DNA from: Enterococcus sp. BWR-S5
GTDB lineage: Bacteria; Bacillota; Bacilli; Lactobacillales; Enterococcaceae
Direction of reading: 5' to 3'
Assembly: GCF_016745255.1 (NCBI RefSeq)
Contig: NZ_JADOEQ010000004.1
Coordinates: 224,339-288,338, forward strand
DNA length: 64,000 nucleotides
Shown here: positions 39,499-48,951 of the stretch, one piece after another
Position numbering within the stretch: position 1 is the first letter of the stretch
Layout: every line of letters starts with the position of its first letter
Position numbers and translations under genes: made by a program
Notes under the pieces: generated by a model
Seen by the model: only the letters and a program-made list of their open reading frames with translations
Databases searched by the model: none
Told to the model about the DNA's origin: nothing

Positions 39499-39664
39499 CT
39501 TGTTTCCCTCCTTCGCCTATTTTGAAAAGTAGACATGGCTCCACGAAAATCTCCGTCACGCTCGTCCATGGCAAAGCGTCCGGGCGTGTCGCAACCTCTC
39601 GTTTCCCAGCCGGTAAATTCTTTTTCAGAATTACCAGTGCATTTACACTTCTGTAAACAGCACC
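39499..39664 (-). promoter_or_regulatory. S10 operon 5' leader
   Basis: The transcript from the promoter at 39671-39699 has a leader of about 165 bases before rpsJ, GC-richer than its surroundings. On the minus strand it holds GGTTGCGACACGCCCGG, TTTGCCATGGACGAGCGTG and CGGAGATTTTCGTGG; CACGC and GCGTG can pair. This sequence type recurs, as I recall it, ahead of rpsJ in other Bacilli and may be a regulatory leader; the ligand is not known to me. The remainder of the 39499-39957 gap is AT-rich and contains the terminator of the lipoprotein gene. Confidence 0.65.
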
Positions 39665-39670
39665 TTTATG

Positions 39671-39699
39671 ATTATATTACAGAAATACGTGAATAGCAA
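39671..39699 (-). promoter_or_regulatory. Main promoter of the S10-spc-alpha superoperon
   Basis: On the minus strand TTGCTA (39699-39694), a 17-base spacer and a perfect TATAAT (39676-39671). Transcription should start near 39664. Confidence 0.85.
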
Positions 39700-39906
39700 G
39701 GGTTTTTTCAGAGTTTTCACGATTATTTTCACAACGTTTCACCGGATGAAAATTCTTCCAATCAGGACTCATTTTTGTATAATTTTTCTTAATTAGTTAG
39801 TAATTATTCAATTCTATTATTTTTCATTGCTAAAAACAGATTTTTACATCTCAGCCGGAAGAAAATCCAGATTATCACTTAGAATAAGTTATACTTGCCC
39901 GAAAAA

Positions 39907-39936
39907 AAGACATATCGATAGTTATCGATACGTCTT
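39907..39936 (-). terminator. Terminator of the YehR-like lipoprotein gene
   Basis: AAGACGTATCGATA pairs with its partner TATCGATATGTCTT (one wobble) around two bases. On the minus strand a run of T follows. Confidence 0.8.
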
Positions 39937-39957
39937 AATAAATTCCCCTATAACAGA

Positions 39958-40467
39958 CTATTCTTTTTCCTTAAAGCCCTGCTCCAGCAAAAACTCTTTC
40001 GATTGTTTCATGCTGATGTATTTCACTGCTTTTCCTTCATCCTCTTGATCAGTCATCGAGCCCATCAAACTCATCACTTCTTCGATATCGGCCTTATCGT
40101 AATCTACAGAGACCTTTTCGACCATTTTCGTTTCTTGGTAATCAGCTTCATAAGTGACACCTGTGATGTCATATTCATCCTTTACAAATGAAAACATTTC
40201 TTCCGCTTCTTCTTTCGACTCTATGCCCAATGTCTCATAATTGATTGTGGAATTCGTTTCTTGTTTTACTACTTTGTCGCCTTTATGGTAGTAGATCATC
40301 TCTGTCTGCACACCATTCAAATCAGCTTCAAAGACTGTCGTAGTTACACCGTTACCTGTACCGCTCTTCTTAGACGAATCCTTTTCTCCTGAAGAACATG
40401 CTGTAGCGATTAAACATACAACAAGCAACGACAACCACAGTACCCAATTTTTTTGTTTCTTTTTCAT
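39958..40467 (-). CDS. YehR-like (DUF1307) lipoprotein
   Basis: A 169-residue exported lipoprotein. Residues 1-24 form the signal with the lipobox ATAC and Cys at about 24. The mature part (TVFEADLNGVQTEMIYYHKGDKVVKQ near 45-70, and a C-terminal SMKQSKEFLLEQGFKE) matches the DUF1307/YehR pattern of a small beta-rich domain of unknown function. The ATG at 40467 follows TAGGAGGGGAAAAG; a longer frame of 23 residues has no signal and no ribosome-binding site. Confidence 0.78.
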   Translation of the reverse strand: MKKKQKNWVLWLSLLVVCLIATACSSGEKDSSKKSGTGNGVTTTVFEADLNGVQTEMIYYHKGDKVVKQETNSTINYETLGIESKEEAEEMFSFVKDEYDITGVTYEADYQETKMVEKVSVDYDKADIEEVMSLMGSMTDQEDEGKAVKYISMKQSKEFLLEQGFKEKE

Positions 40468-40550
40468 CTTTTCCCCTCCTAAGTTTCCATACCATTGTAC
40501 ATTAATAATCCTATCCTTTTTCAAAAGGGAAAGCAATCCTTTTTAGTGGG

Positions 40551-40579
40551 TTGACTTTTTTTCTTGTACCAGTTATTAT
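40551..40579 (+). promoter_or_regulatory. Promoter of the padR-DUF2812 operon
   Basis: TTGACT (40551-40556), a 17-base spacer and TATTAT (40574-40579). The start of transcription would fall at the first of three tandem 15-bp repeats. Confidence 0.7.
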
Positions 40580-40580
40580 T

Positions 40581-40625
40581 GAACCACGATACATCGAACT
40601 ACGATACAAAGAACTACAATATAAA
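40581..40625 (+). repeat. Three 15-bp direct repeats over the padR transcription start
   Basis: Units start at 40581, 40596 and 40611: GAACCACGATACATC, GAACTACGATACAAA, GAACTACAATATAAA. Exact 15-bp spacing (about one and a half helix turns) downstream of the -10 suggests an operator bound by several regulator molecules. PadR autoregulation is the simple guess. PadR sites are usually ATGT-N8-ACAT palindromes, which this is not. Confidence 0.6.
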
Positions 40626-40657
40626 AATACATGCTGCAAGATTAGGAGCTAAACACC

Positions 40658-40978
40658 ATGGAGGACAAGCTAAAACGCATTTACATTCCCATGACCGAGA
40701 CCGGTTTCTACATTTTATACTTTTTGCAAGAGGAGAATCACGGCTATGGCATTATTCAACTTACGAAAGAAATGACAAACCAGGAAATAACAATTAGCGC
40801 CGGCACAATGTACGGTAGCTTAAGTAAAATGGAAAAAGACGGATTAATCCATATGACAAAAGAAGAAAACCGTCGAAAATTTTATCTTTTAACCGCATTG
40901 GGAAAAGAAATCTTAGCACTTGAAATCAAAAGAATTGAGCGACTATACAAAAATAGCATCGGGGAGAAGAGCATATGA
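40658..40978 (+). CDS. PadR-family transcriptional regulator
   Basis: A 106-residue winged-helix protein. The DNA-binding part (YILYFLQEENHGYGIIQLTKEM, near 20-40, then ISAGTMYGSLSKMEKDGLI near 48-66) is the PadR signature, and the last 25 residues form the short dimerisation helix. AGGAGC lies 8 bases ahead of the ATG. It overlaps the next gene by four bases. PadR-DUF2812 pairs usually act together, the regulator controlling its own operon. Confidence 0.88.
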   Translation: MEDKLKRIYIPMTETGFYILYFLQEENHGYGIIQLTKEMTNQEITISAGTMYGSLSKMEKDGLIHMTKEENRRKFYLLTALGKEILALEIKRIERLYKNSIGEKSI

Positions 40979-41520
40979 AAAAGGAAAAAATGAAATTTTT
41001 TGGGTTGGCAGATTATCTTGAGGAAGAGCGTTTTTTAGAAGAGCAGCATCGAAACGGCTGGAAGATGGTTGGGGCAAAGAAATTCGGTTTAGTTTACGTT
41101 TTTGAGAAATGTGAACCAGAAGAATATATTTATCAACTGGATTTCAAAGAAGATGCGCAAGCTGAAGAAGATTACTTCCAATTATTCGAGGATTGTGGCT
41201 GGGAATCTTTCCACAAGCTGAACAGCTGGTATTACTTCAGAAAGAAAAAAACAGAGAACGAAGATGAGAATGTAATTTTCAGTGATAGCGCCTCTCGCGC
41301 AGAAATGGCAAAAAAAGTAATGCGCATGCAATGGCTCGTTTTGTTACCGATTCTGATTATATTCTTCTCCGTATCAAGCAGTTTCGCTTCCAATGCGAGT
41401 AGTACCGTCTGGACAATAGTTTTCACCATCTATGCTTGTTTTGTTGTTTTTTTAGTTGCTTTAGGAATTCGAACTTATTGGAAGCTGAATAAGATTATCG
41501 AGGATAATAAATCTGTTTAG
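40975..41520 (+). CDS. DUF2812 membrane protein
   Basis: A 181-residue protein with a soluble N-terminal DUF2812 domain (about 1-100, with LEEEQRNGW-like FLEEQHRNGWKMV, and FEDCGWESFHKLNSWYYFRK) and two membrane segments at about 121-140 and 145-168. Its function is unknown; the family co-occurs with PadR regulators and may sense envelope state. The start overlaps the padR stop, so translation is coupled. Confidence 0.8.
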   Translation: MKKEKMKFFGLADYLEEERFLEEQHRNGWKMVGAKKFGLVYVFEKCEPEEYIYQLDFKEDAQAEEDYFQLFEDCGWESFHKLNSWYYFRKKKTENEDENVIFSDSASRAEMAKKVMRMQWLVLLPILIIFFSVSSSFASNASSTVWTIVFTIYACFVVFLVALGIRTYWKLNKIIEDNKSV

Positions 41521-41556
41521 ATTCTAAGCAAGAAATTTTCTCTTGGGGACATTCAA

Positions 41557-41590
41557 AAGGAGCACATCGCTATTTCGCGATGTGCTCCTT
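41557..41590 (+). terminator. Terminator of the padR-DUF2812 operon
   Basis: AAGGAGCACATCGC and GCGATGTGCTCCTT form a perfect 14-bp stem around a 6-base loop, with TCTTG after it. Confidence 0.85.
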
Positions 41591-41676
41591 CTTGTTCTAT
41601 TGCTCTCCTTCCTCATCAAGAAGCATTCATTTCTGACAAAGAAGGGTTCCGATTAAATTGACCTTGCCTATACTAT

Positions 41677-42132
41677 CTATTCACTATAATGAATATACAC
41701 GGCTAACAGCTGCACATCATACGAGGTCGCTTCAAAGGAGAGATCCACTGTTTCTCCACTATCAAGCTGAAGTCGAAAGCGAGGCTCTTGTCGGAATGAG
41801 ATGAGAAATCTGCTCGCTCCTGCCAGACGCCATTTTCTCACAACCGAAAAATGTCGAACCTCATCATACCGGTATTTCTTGATTTTTCTAAACTGAACAA
41901 CCTCAAGCTCCTGCTCGCGCAAATAAACACCATCCTCTTTATAAAGGTACTCAAAAAGAGAAATCAGGCAAGCCGCACCTAACAGCGTTCCCGCAATACT
42001 CCACCCAACTGTATCCAAATTACTATTCGACAAGAGAGACACGACAATAATAAATACAAACAAGCCCCCCATAACAGGGCCTATCAACATCCCTCTCCTG
42101 TGCATTGTTTGCCTAAACTCATTTGATTCCAT
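41677..42132 (-). CDS. Small membrane protein with PH-like C-terminal domain
   Basis: A 151-residue protein with two hydrophobic segments at about 17-37 and 45-65, then a cytosolic beta-rich domain (about 70-150) with VYLREQELEVVQFRKIKKYRYDEV and FRLQLDSGETVDLSF. The layout recalls bacterial PH-like (YdbT/YdbS) or YcxB-type proteins, but I do not recognise a specific family. The ATG at 42132 follows AAGGAG; a start 42 bases upstream has none. It is monocistronic. Confidence 0.6.
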   Translation of the reverse strand: MESNEFRQTMHRRGMLIGPVMGGLFVFIIVVSLLSNSNLDTVGWSIAGTLLGAACLISLFEYLYKEDGVYLREQELEVVQFRKIKKYRYDEVRHFSVVRKWRLAGASRFLISFRQEPRFRLQLDSGETVDLSFEATSYDVQLLAVYIHYSE

Positions 42133-42611
42133 TTTCCACTTCTCCTTTTTTATGAATTTGGTAAAGACTGCCATACCGACAACCTTTCACCCTTTATTTC
42201 TGCAGCGTATCTATAAACGCTACTACCACAACAACAGCTGAGATAAATTTATCAGCATCTATTTAGCATAGCATTTTCGCAAAAATTTTCCAACATATCT
42301 TTCATTAATGCAAAGAACTTTTGAAAACAGAGAGCCACCACACTTGTTTGAACCAAATATTCTTGAGCTAAATAACTTCTAAAAGCTCCCTCTTTTATAC
42401 ACCACACCAAAGAACACCTCTCCCGGAAGTCCTTATAGCATTCCATTTTTATATCTCACTTTCTAAACACCAGCAGTATGACCCGGTAAAAATAAAAGAG
42501 GAAGAATATTTCTCAAAATTGATTCATTCAAAATATCTATTTGCAAAAGGTTTCATGCTAGAATAAAGAAAACAGGACAATACTAATAAATACCGTTAGG
42601 GGTTGTTTACT
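42133..42611. other. Gap upstream of the PAP2 gene
   Basis: No supported gene. A TGCTAGAAT (extended -10, about 42557-42565) is the probable PAP2 promoter. A short minus-strand frame at 42252-42446 has a poor ribosome-binding site and no recognisable sequence. Confidence 0.4.
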
Positions 42612-43199
42612 ATGGTTATTCTACTGGTCACTTGTACCATTATTTGCGCCGCAAGCCTTTCATTGGTTCTATCAGGAAAAGGAAATCCGTTTGATTTTCG
42701 GATTTCAGCCGCAATTATCAGCAAACGTCGCCCATTCCTCACAAAAATCATGCATTTTTTTACCGAAATCGGGAAAGGGGTGCCGACTACTGTTATTATC
42801 GCTTCGCTTTTCTTTTTGTTGAAATCAAGCGCTGCCTTACCCAGAATTGCTGCGTTCAGCACTATAAGCACGCTGTTCATCGGAAAAGCATTAAAAAACT
42901 TAATCCGACGTGTACGTCCTATCGAAAATCGATTGGTTGAAGAAAAAGATTTCAGCTTTCCGAGTGCCCATGCATTAAGCTCTGCTGCTTTATACGGCTC
43001 AATTGCCTTGAATTCAACTATGCGTGCTCCTTCACTGCACCTGAGTACTATTCTTTTATGCATCCTTCTTATTTTTTGCATCGGATTTAGCCGAGTCTAC
43101 TTAGGTATTCATTATCTGCTTGATGTTATCGGAGGTTGGAGTTTAGGTTTAGTTCTCGCTTCCGCGTTTACGTTACTCTTCACTTCTGGAATCTTATGA
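42612..43199 (+). CDS. PAP2-family membrane phosphatase
   Basis: A 195-residue membrane enzyme with about five to six hydrophobic segments. The three phosphatase motifs are present: KNLIRRVRP (KxxxxxxRP) near 97-105, PSAHA (PSGH-like; Ala for Gly) near 117 and SRVYLGIHYLLD (SRxxxxxHxxxD) near 160-171. Relatives remove phosphate from undecaprenyl pyrophosphate or phosphatidylglycerophosphate. The ATG at 42612 has AGGGG 9 bases before it; a TTG three codons earlier is too close to that site. Confidence 0.87.
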   Translation: MVILLVTCTIICAASLSLVLSGKGNPFDFRISAAIISKRRPFLTKIMHFFTEIGKGVPTTVIIASLFFLLKSSAALPRIAAFSTISTLFIGKALKNLIRRVRPIENRLVEEKDFSFPSAHALSSAALYGSIALNSTMRAPSLHLSTILLCILLIFCIGFSRVYLGIHYLLDVIGGWSLGLVLASAFTLLFTSGIL

Positions 43200-43326
43200 A
43201 TATATTTTTCCACACCACTTGATAGCCAGACTCCTACAAATGATCACTCATTTTTCAATTCATCTACCAAACGGACGGAATTCACTATGTTCTCTATAAA
43301 TCAGCAAAGCAAGCTATGTATACAAA

Positions 43327-43368
43327 AAAAGCTCTTCTATTATCCAAATGGATAATAGAAGAGCTTTT
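43327..43368. terminator. Strong bidirectional terminator between PAP2 and tuf
   Basis: AAAAAGCTCTTCTATTATCC and its complement form a near-perfect 19-bp stem around 4 bases. T runs on both sides serve tuf (minus) and the PAP2 gene (plus). Confidence 0.92.
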
Positions 43369-43426
43369 ACGTCCGAGTACACCAGCTTTTCCAAGCCGGA
43401 TTTAGTGCATATATTTTAATCGAAAA

Positions 43427-44614
43427 TTATTTAACGATTTCAGAAACAACGCCTGAACCAACAGTACGTCCGCCTTCACGAATAGAGAAACGAGTTCCGT
43501 CTTCAATCGCGATTGGGTGGATAAGTTCAACGTCCATTGCTACGTTATCACCAGGCATTACCATTTCAGTTCCTTCTGGTAATTCAACTACACCAGTTAC
43601 GTCAGTTGTACGGAAGTAGAACTGAGGACGGTAGTTAGTGAAGAATGGAGTATGACGTCCGCCTTCTTCTTTTGATAATACGTAAACTTCTGCTTTAAAT
43701 TTAGTATGTGGAGTGATTGAAGCTGGTTTAGCCAATACTTGTCCACGTTCGATGTCTTCACGAGCTACACCACGTAGCAATGCACCGATGTTGTCTCCCG
43801 CTTCAGCGTAATCCAACAATTTACGGAACATTTCAACACCTGTAACAGTTGTTTTAGATGTTTCTTCTTGAATACCAACGATTTCGATTTCGTCACCAAC
43901 ACGAACTTGTCCACGTTCAACACGTCCTGTAGCAACAGTACCACGACCAGTGATTGAGAATACATCCTCAACTGGCATCATGAATGGTTTGTCAGTATCA
44001 CGTTCTGGAGTTGGGATATACTCGTCAACTGCAGCCATCAATTCAAGAATTTTTTCTTCGTATGAAGCGTCGCCTTCAAGAGCTTTCAAAGCAGAACCAG
44101 CGATAACTGGAGTGTCATCACCTGGGAAGTCGTATTCTGACAATAGGTCACGAACTTCCATTTCTACCAATTCAAGTAATTCTTCGTCATCAACCATGTC
44201 CATTTTGTTTAAGAAAACAACGATGTATGGTACACCAACGTTACGAGATAACAAGATGTGCTCACGTGTTTGAGGCATAGGGCCATCAGCAGCAGATACT
44301 ACTAAGATAGCTCCGTCCATTTGTGCAGCACCAGTGATCATGTTCTTAACGTAGTCCGCGTGTCCTGGGCAGTCAACGTGCGCATAGTGACGTGCGTCTG
44401 TTTCGTACTCGATGTGAGACGTGTTGATAGTGATTCCACGTTCTTTTTCTTCAGGAGCGTTATCGATATCAGCGTAGCTTGCAGCTTCTCCGCCACCAGC
44501 TTTAGCTAGTACAGTTGCAATCGCAGCAGTTAATGTAGTTTTACCATGGTCAACGTGTCCGATAGTACCAATGTTTACATGGGGTTTAGAACGGTCAAAT
44601 TTTTCTTTAGCCAT
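43427..44614 (-). CDS. tuf: Elongation factor Tu
   Basis: The GTPase that delivers aminoacyl-tRNA to the ribosome, 395 residues. G1 [10 protein letters not shown] is near 19, G3 DCPGHADY near 81, G4 NKMD near 136 and G5 GSALK-like near 174. The sequence is highly conserved throughout. AGGAGGAACATTTTAAA precedes the ATG. It is the last gene of the str operon; the 140-base gap after fusA may hold an extra promoter, but none is clear. Confidence 0.98.
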   Translation of the reverse strand: MAKEKFDRSKPHVNIGTIGHVDHGKTTLTAAIATVLAKAGGGEAASYADIDNAPEEKERGITINTSHIEYETDARHYAHVDCPGHADYVKNMITGAAQMDGAILVVSAADGPMPQTREHILLSRNVGVPYIVVFLNKMDMVDDEELLELVEMEVRDLLSEYDFPGDDTPVIAGSALKALEGDASYEEKILELMAAVDEYIPTPERDTDKPFMMPVEDVFSITGRGTVATGRVERGQVRVGDEIEIVGIQEETSKTTVTGVEMFRKLLDYAEAGDNIGALLRGVAREDIERGQVLAKPASITPHTKFKAEVYVLSKEEGGRHTPFFTNYRPQFYFRTTDVTGVVELPEGTEMVMPGDNVAMDVELIHPIAIEDGTRFSIREGGRTVGSGVVSEIVK

Positions 44615-44754
44615 TTTAAAATGTTCCTCCTAAAATCAATTGATTATTTTTTTATCTGATAGACGGTTCAACGACCGACTGATCATCTTTAATTATTTTA
44701 CCTGAAATCCCGAAAAAAGCCTAGTCTAAAATCAAGAGCCTTAGAGAGTCTTAA

Positions 44755-46842
44755 TTATTCAGATTTTCCGCCATTTTTCTTGATGATTTCTTCTTGGATA
44801 GACTTAGGTACATCTTCATAGTGGTCAAATACCATCATGAATGTTCCGCGTCCTTGTGTTGCTGAACGTAGTGTAGTTGCATATCCGAACATTTCAGCCA
44901 ATGGAACAATCGCATTAACGATTTGTGAGTTACCATGAGCTTCCATACCTTCAACACGTCCACGACGACTTGTTACGTGTCCCATGATATCACCTAAGTA
45001 ATCTTCCGGTACAGTAACAGTTACTTTCATCATCGGTTCAAGGATTACTGGGTTTGCTTTCTTAGCTGCAGCACGAAGTGCCATAGAAGCAGCGACACGG
45101 AAGGCAGTTTCATTGGAATCGACATCATGGTAAGAACCATCATAAAGCTTCGCTTTGATATCAACCAATGGATAACCAGCAAGAACACCGTTGTTCATTG
45201 ATTCTGCTAATCCTTTTTCAACAGCAGGGATGTATTCACGAGGAACCACACCACCGACAATTGCGTTTTCGAATTCGAAGCCTTTACCTTCTTCATTCGG
45301 TGTAAACTCAACCCATACGTGACCGTATTGACCTTTACCACCAGACTGACGGACAAATTTACCTTCAGCTTGAGTAAGAGGCGCACGGAATGTTTCACGG
45401 TATGATACTTGAGGAGCACCAACGTTGGCTTCAACTTTGAATTCACGTCTCATTCTGTCTACCAATACGTCCAAGTGAAGTTCTCCCATACCTGAGATAA
45501 CTGTTTCACCTGTTTCAACGTTTGTTTCAACACGGAATGAAGGATCTTCTTCTGCAAGTTTTTGCAGAGCCACACCCATTTTATCTTGGTCAGCTTTTGA
45601 TTTAGGCTCAACAGCAACCTGGATAACTGGTTCTGGGAATTCGATAGACTCAAGAATAACCGGCGCGTCTAACGCACACAATGTATCTCCAGTAGTAGTA
45701 TCTTTCAGACCTACCGCAGCTGCGATATCTCCTGAGAATACTTTATCGATTTCTTTACGTGTGTTCGCATGCATTTGCAGGATACGACCGATACGCTCTT
45801 TTTTGTCTTTAGAAGCGTTCAATACATATGAACCACTTTCAAGGACACCAGAGTATACACGGAAGAATGTCAGACGACCTACGAATGGGTCAGTCATAAC
45901 TTTAAATGCTAATGAAGCAAATGGACCTTCATCATCAGCCGGACGAGTTGTTTCTTCGTCTGTCTTCACATCCACACCTTTGATAGCGTCGATGTCAAGT
46001 GGTGATGGCAGGTAGTCAAGTACTGCATCAAGCATCAATTGAACACCTTTGTTTTTGAAGGCTGAACCAGCTAATACTGGGAAGAATTCAACTCTGATTG
46101 TCGCTGCACGGATACCCGCTTTCAGCTCTTCTTCAGTGATTTCTTCACCTTCAAGATATTTCATCATTAGTTCTTCGTCTGTTTCAGCAACAGCTTCGAC
46201 TAATTTTTCGCGCCATTCAGTTGCTAAGTCCATGTAATCTTCCGGAATCTCAGTTTCTTGAATGTCTGTTCCCAAATCGTTTGTGTAGATTTCAGCTTTC
46301 ATCTTAACTAAGTCAATGATTCCAGTGAAGTCTTCTTCAGCACCGATTGGTAATTGAATTGGGTGAGCGTTCGCTTGTAAACGGTCATGCAATGAGTTTA
46401 CTGAATATAGGAAGTCCGCACCGATTTTATCCATTTTGTTACAGAATACGATACGAGGTACTTTATATTCAGTAGCCTGACGCCAAACTGTTTCCGTTTG
46501 AGGCTCAACACCTGATTGTGAATCAAGAACGGTTACCGCGCCATCCAATACACGCAATGAACGTTGTACTTCAATTGTGAAGTCCACGTGTCCTGGTGTA
46601 TCGATGATGTTTACACGGAAGCCATTCCATTCTGCTGTTGTTGCAGCAGATGTGATGGTAATACCACGTTCTTGTTCCTGTTCCATCCAGTCCATCTGTG
46701 ACGCACCTTCGTGCGTTTCACCGATTTTGTGGATTTTACCAGTATAGTAAAGGATACGCTCTGTTGTTGTTGTTTTACCCGCATCAACGTGAGCCATGAT
46801 CCCTATATTACGAGTTTTTTCCAGTGAAAATTCTCTTGCCAT
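44755..46842 (-). CDS. fusA: Elongation factor G
   Basis: The translocase of elongation, 695 residues. G1 [15 protein letters not shown] is near 18, G3 DTPGHVDF near 82, G4 [10 protein letters not shown] near 136. Domains II-V follow in the normal order, with [14 protein letters not shown] near 455 and the C-terminal [14 protein letters not shown] near 620. Residues around 450-465 that change in fusidic-acid resistance look unremarkable. GAGGAGATACAAG leads into the ATG. Confidence 0.98.
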   Translation of the reverse strand: MAREFSLEKTRNIGIMAHVDAGKTTTTERILYYTGKIHKIGETHEGASQMDWMEQEQERGITITSAATTAEWNGFRVNIIDTPGHVDFTIEVQRSLRVLDGAVTVLDSQSGVEPQTETVWRQATEYKVPRIVFCNKMDKIGADFLYSVNSLHDRLQANAHPIQLPIGAEEDFTGIIDLVKMKAEIYTNDLGTDIQETEIPEDYMDLATEWREKLVEAVAETDEELMMKYLEGEEITEEELKAGIRAATIRVEFFPVLAGSAFKNKGVQLMLDAVLDYLPSPLDIDAIKGVDVKTDEETTRPADDEGPFASLAFKVMTDPFVGRLTFFRVYSGVLESGSYVLNASKDKKERIGRILQMHANTRKEIDKVFSGDIAAAVGLKDTTTGDTLCALDAPVILESIEFPEPVIQVAVEPKSKADQDKMGVALQKLAEEDPSFRVETNVETGETVISGMGELHLDVLVDRMRREFKVEANVGAPQVSYRETFRAPLTQAEGKFVRQSGGKGQYGHVWVEFTPNEEGKGFEFENAIVGGVVPREYIPAVEKGLAESMNNGVLAGYPLVDIKAKLYDGSYHDVDSNETAFRVAASMALRAAAKKANPVILEPMMKVTVTVPEDYLGDIMGHVTSRRGRVEGMEAHGNSQIVNAIVPLAEMFGYATTLRSATQGRGTFMMVFDHYEDVPKSIQEEIIKKNGGKSE

Positions 46843-46928
46843 CTCAGCTTGTATCTCCTCTCTTTAGTAAAATCAATGGTAAATAACTATTCTGTCACAC
46901 ATATTTTAACTTGTATGCAGAGAGGATC

Positions 46929-47399
46929 TTACCAACGATAATGTGCAAACGCACGGTTGGCATCCGCCATTTTATGAGTGTCTTCACGTTTCTTAACTGA
47001 AGCGCCAGTGTTATTGGCAGCATCCATCAATTCTTTCGCAAGACGTTGTTCCATTGTGTGTTCGCCACGCAGACGTGCGTAGTTAACAACCCAACGAAGA
47101 CCTAATGTTGTACGACGTTCTGGACGAACTTCAACTGGTACTTGATAGTTAGAACCCCCAACACGGCGAGCTTTTACTTCAAGAACAGGCATAACGTTCT
47201 TCATTGCTTGTTCAAACACTTCCAATGGATCGTTACCTGTAGATTCTTTGATGATATCAAATGAATTATAGATAATATTAGCAGCAATCCCACGTTTACC
47301 ATCAACCATTACACGGTTGATTAAGCGAGTTACTAATTTTGAGTTATAAATTGGATCTGGTAAAACATCACGTTTTGCAACAGGACCTTTACGAGGCAT
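46929..47399 (-). CDS. rpsG: Ribosomal protein S7
   Basis: A 156-residue 30S head assembly protein. It starts [18 protein letters not shown], contains [16 protein letters not shown] near 80-95 and ends with the short [10 protein letters not shown] tail of the Firmicute form. In E. coli S7 represses the str operon; that site is not expected here. Confidence 0.98.
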   Translation of the reverse strand: MPRKGPVAKRDVLPDPIYNSKLVTRLINRVMVDGKRGIAANIIYNSFDIIKESTGNDPLEVFEQAMKNVMPVLEVKARRVGGSNYQVPVEVRPERRTTLGLRWVVNYARLRGEHTMEQRLAKELMDAANNTGASVKKREDTHKMADANRAFAHYRW

Positions 47400-47455
47400 C
47401 CGTAACTCCTCCTTCCGAACTATTTTCTTTTTATAATATGTGAGTTAATGTCAAA

Positions 47456-47875
47456 TTAATTAGCAGCTTTAGGTCTTTTAGTACCATATTTAGAGCGGCT
47501 TTGTTTACGGTCAGTAACACCGGCAGTATCAAGCGCACCACGAACGATATGGTAACGTACCCCTGGTAAATCCTTTACACGTCCACCACGTAGCAATACA
47601 ACACTATGTTCTTGCAAGTTGTGGCCGATTCCTGGGATATAAGCTGTAACTTCAATCAGGTTTGACAAACGAACACGGGCATATTTACGCAAAGCTGAGT
47701 TCGGTTTTTTAGGTGTCATTGTTCCCACACGTGTACATACCCCACGTTTTTGCGGAGAGTTCACATTTGTTTGAGCTTTCTTAAAGCTGTTATATCCTTT
47801 GTTCAATGCTGGTGAAGTAGATTTCTCCACCTTAGATTTACGAGGTTTACGTACTAATTGGTTAATTGTAGGCAT
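47456..47875 (-). CDS. rpsL: Ribosomal protein S12
   Basis: A 139-residue protein of the decoding site. [13 protein letters not shown] is the start. The loops with [11 protein letters not shown] (near 44-54) and [11 protein letters not shown] (near 90-100) carry the lysines that mutate in streptomycin resistance; both loops look wild type. It opens the str operon. Confidence 0.98.
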   Translation of the reverse strand: MPTINQLVRKPRKSKVEKSTSPALNKGYNSFKKAQTNVNSPQKRGVCTRVGTMTPKKPNSALRKYARVRLSNLIEVTAYIPGIGHNLQEHSVVLLRGGRVKDLPGVRYHIVRGALDTAGVTDRKQSRSKYGTKRPKAAN

Positions 47876-48065
47876 TCCTTGTTTTCCTCCTTCCTCGATT
47901 CGCTTCTAGTACCACACATCCAGGTGGTTCTTTTTTAGCGATAAAAAATAATGCATTCATGCATCCCTTATCAAATATGCTTTGATAGACAGTCAGCACG
48001 TCTCAGCGAGAGACCTGTACATAAAGCACCTTCGCTAGAATATCATGATAATCTATAGATGTCAA
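47876..48065 (-). promoter_or_regulatory. Promoter and leader of the str operon
   Basis: On the minus strand TTGACA (48065-48060), a 17-base spacer and TATTCT (48042-48037); the start would be near 48030. The 155-base leader has two small hairpins, ATGCAT-GA-ATGCAT near 47957 followed by a T run (ATTTTTTATC), and ACCAC/GTGGT near 47915. The first could act as an attenuator; this is a guess. Confidence 0.75.
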
Positions 48066-48205
48066 CCTTTTCTTAGACTTTTTCCGCAGGTTTATTGACC
48101 TTCTTTTTTTACATTAAATTTTACTTCATTATTGAAATCGTTCTATCTTTTCCCCTTGAGAAACGGTACAATTATTTTGATAAAACGAAAGGAGCAGGCA
48201 CTGAA

Positions 48206-48889
48206 ATGAATCTTAAGCAAATGGCTGGCATTGAAGCAGCAACATACGTTAAGAATGGTATGATCGTAGGACTTGGTACAGGCTCGACAGCAAAATACAT
48301 GGTTGACGAGATTGGACGCAGAGTAAAGGAAGAAAATCTTGAAATCATCGGAGTAACGACTTCGAAAGCGACAGAGAAACAAGCATTGGAATTAGGTATC
48401 CCTCTGAAAAGTATCGACGAGGTTCCTTATGTTGACATCACGATCGACGGAGCAGATGAAGTCAGTGCTGATTTCCATGGAATCAAAGGCGGCGGTGCCG
48501 CATTACTTTTCGAAAAAATTGTTGCTACGTACTCAAAGAAAAATATCTGGATTGTTGACGAATCAAAGCAGGTTGAAAAATTGGGGGCCTTCCCTTTACC
48601 CGTGGAGGTCATTCCTTACGGCAGCCAACAGCTGATGCACCTTTTTGAAGCAAAAGGCTTTCAGCCTACACTTCGCAAGACTGAAGATAACACGGTTCTT
48701 ATAACAGATGGCGGTCACTATATTATCGATCTTCAGCTGGATGTTATTGAAGACCCAATGGCGTTAGGCGCTTATTTGGATCAATTGGTGGGTGTAGTGG
48801 AGCATGGACTGTTTCTGCAGGTTGTTTCTACTGTAATCGTCGGAAGCGAATCCGGCCCAGAGACTGTACACAACCCGGCTGCTGATTAA
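48206..48889 (+). CDS. rpiA: Ribose-5-phosphate isomerase A
   Basis: Interconverts ribose 5-phosphate and ribulose 5-phosphate in the pentose phosphate pathway. It has 227 residues, the standard length. [15 protein letters not shown] near 22-36 binds the phosphate, DGADEV near 81 and [14 protein letters not shown] near 91-104 hold the catalytic Asp, Lys and Glu. The ATG at 48206 follows GAAAGGAG; the longer frame of 37 hydrophobic residues upstream is not part of the enzyme. Confidence 0.96.
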   Translation: MNLKQMAGIEAATYVKNGMIVGLGTGSTAKYMVDEIGRRVKEENLEIIGVTTSKATEKQALELGIPLKSIDEVPYVDITIDGADEVSADFHGIKGGGAALLFEKIVATYSKKNIWIVDESKQVEKLGAFPLPVEVIPYGSQQLMHLFEAKGFQPTLRKTEDNTVLITDGGHYIIDLQLDVIEDPMALGAYLDQLVGVVEHGLFLQVVSTVIVGSESGPETVHNPAAD

Positions 48890-48951
48890 TCAAGCGCTGC
48901 TCATACTGTACGGCTATGTTTAGCCAAATAAATCTATAGGAGAAAGACGCA

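Noticed and set aside
40581..40625. CRISPR or iteron array
   Set aside because: Only three 15-bp contiguous repeats, no spacers and no replication gene; an operator at a promoter explains it better.
42252..42446. 64-residue minus-strand frame
   Set aside because: Weak ribosome-binding site, no recognisable pattern and Cys/Phe-rich composition unlike neighbours; not enough support for a gene.
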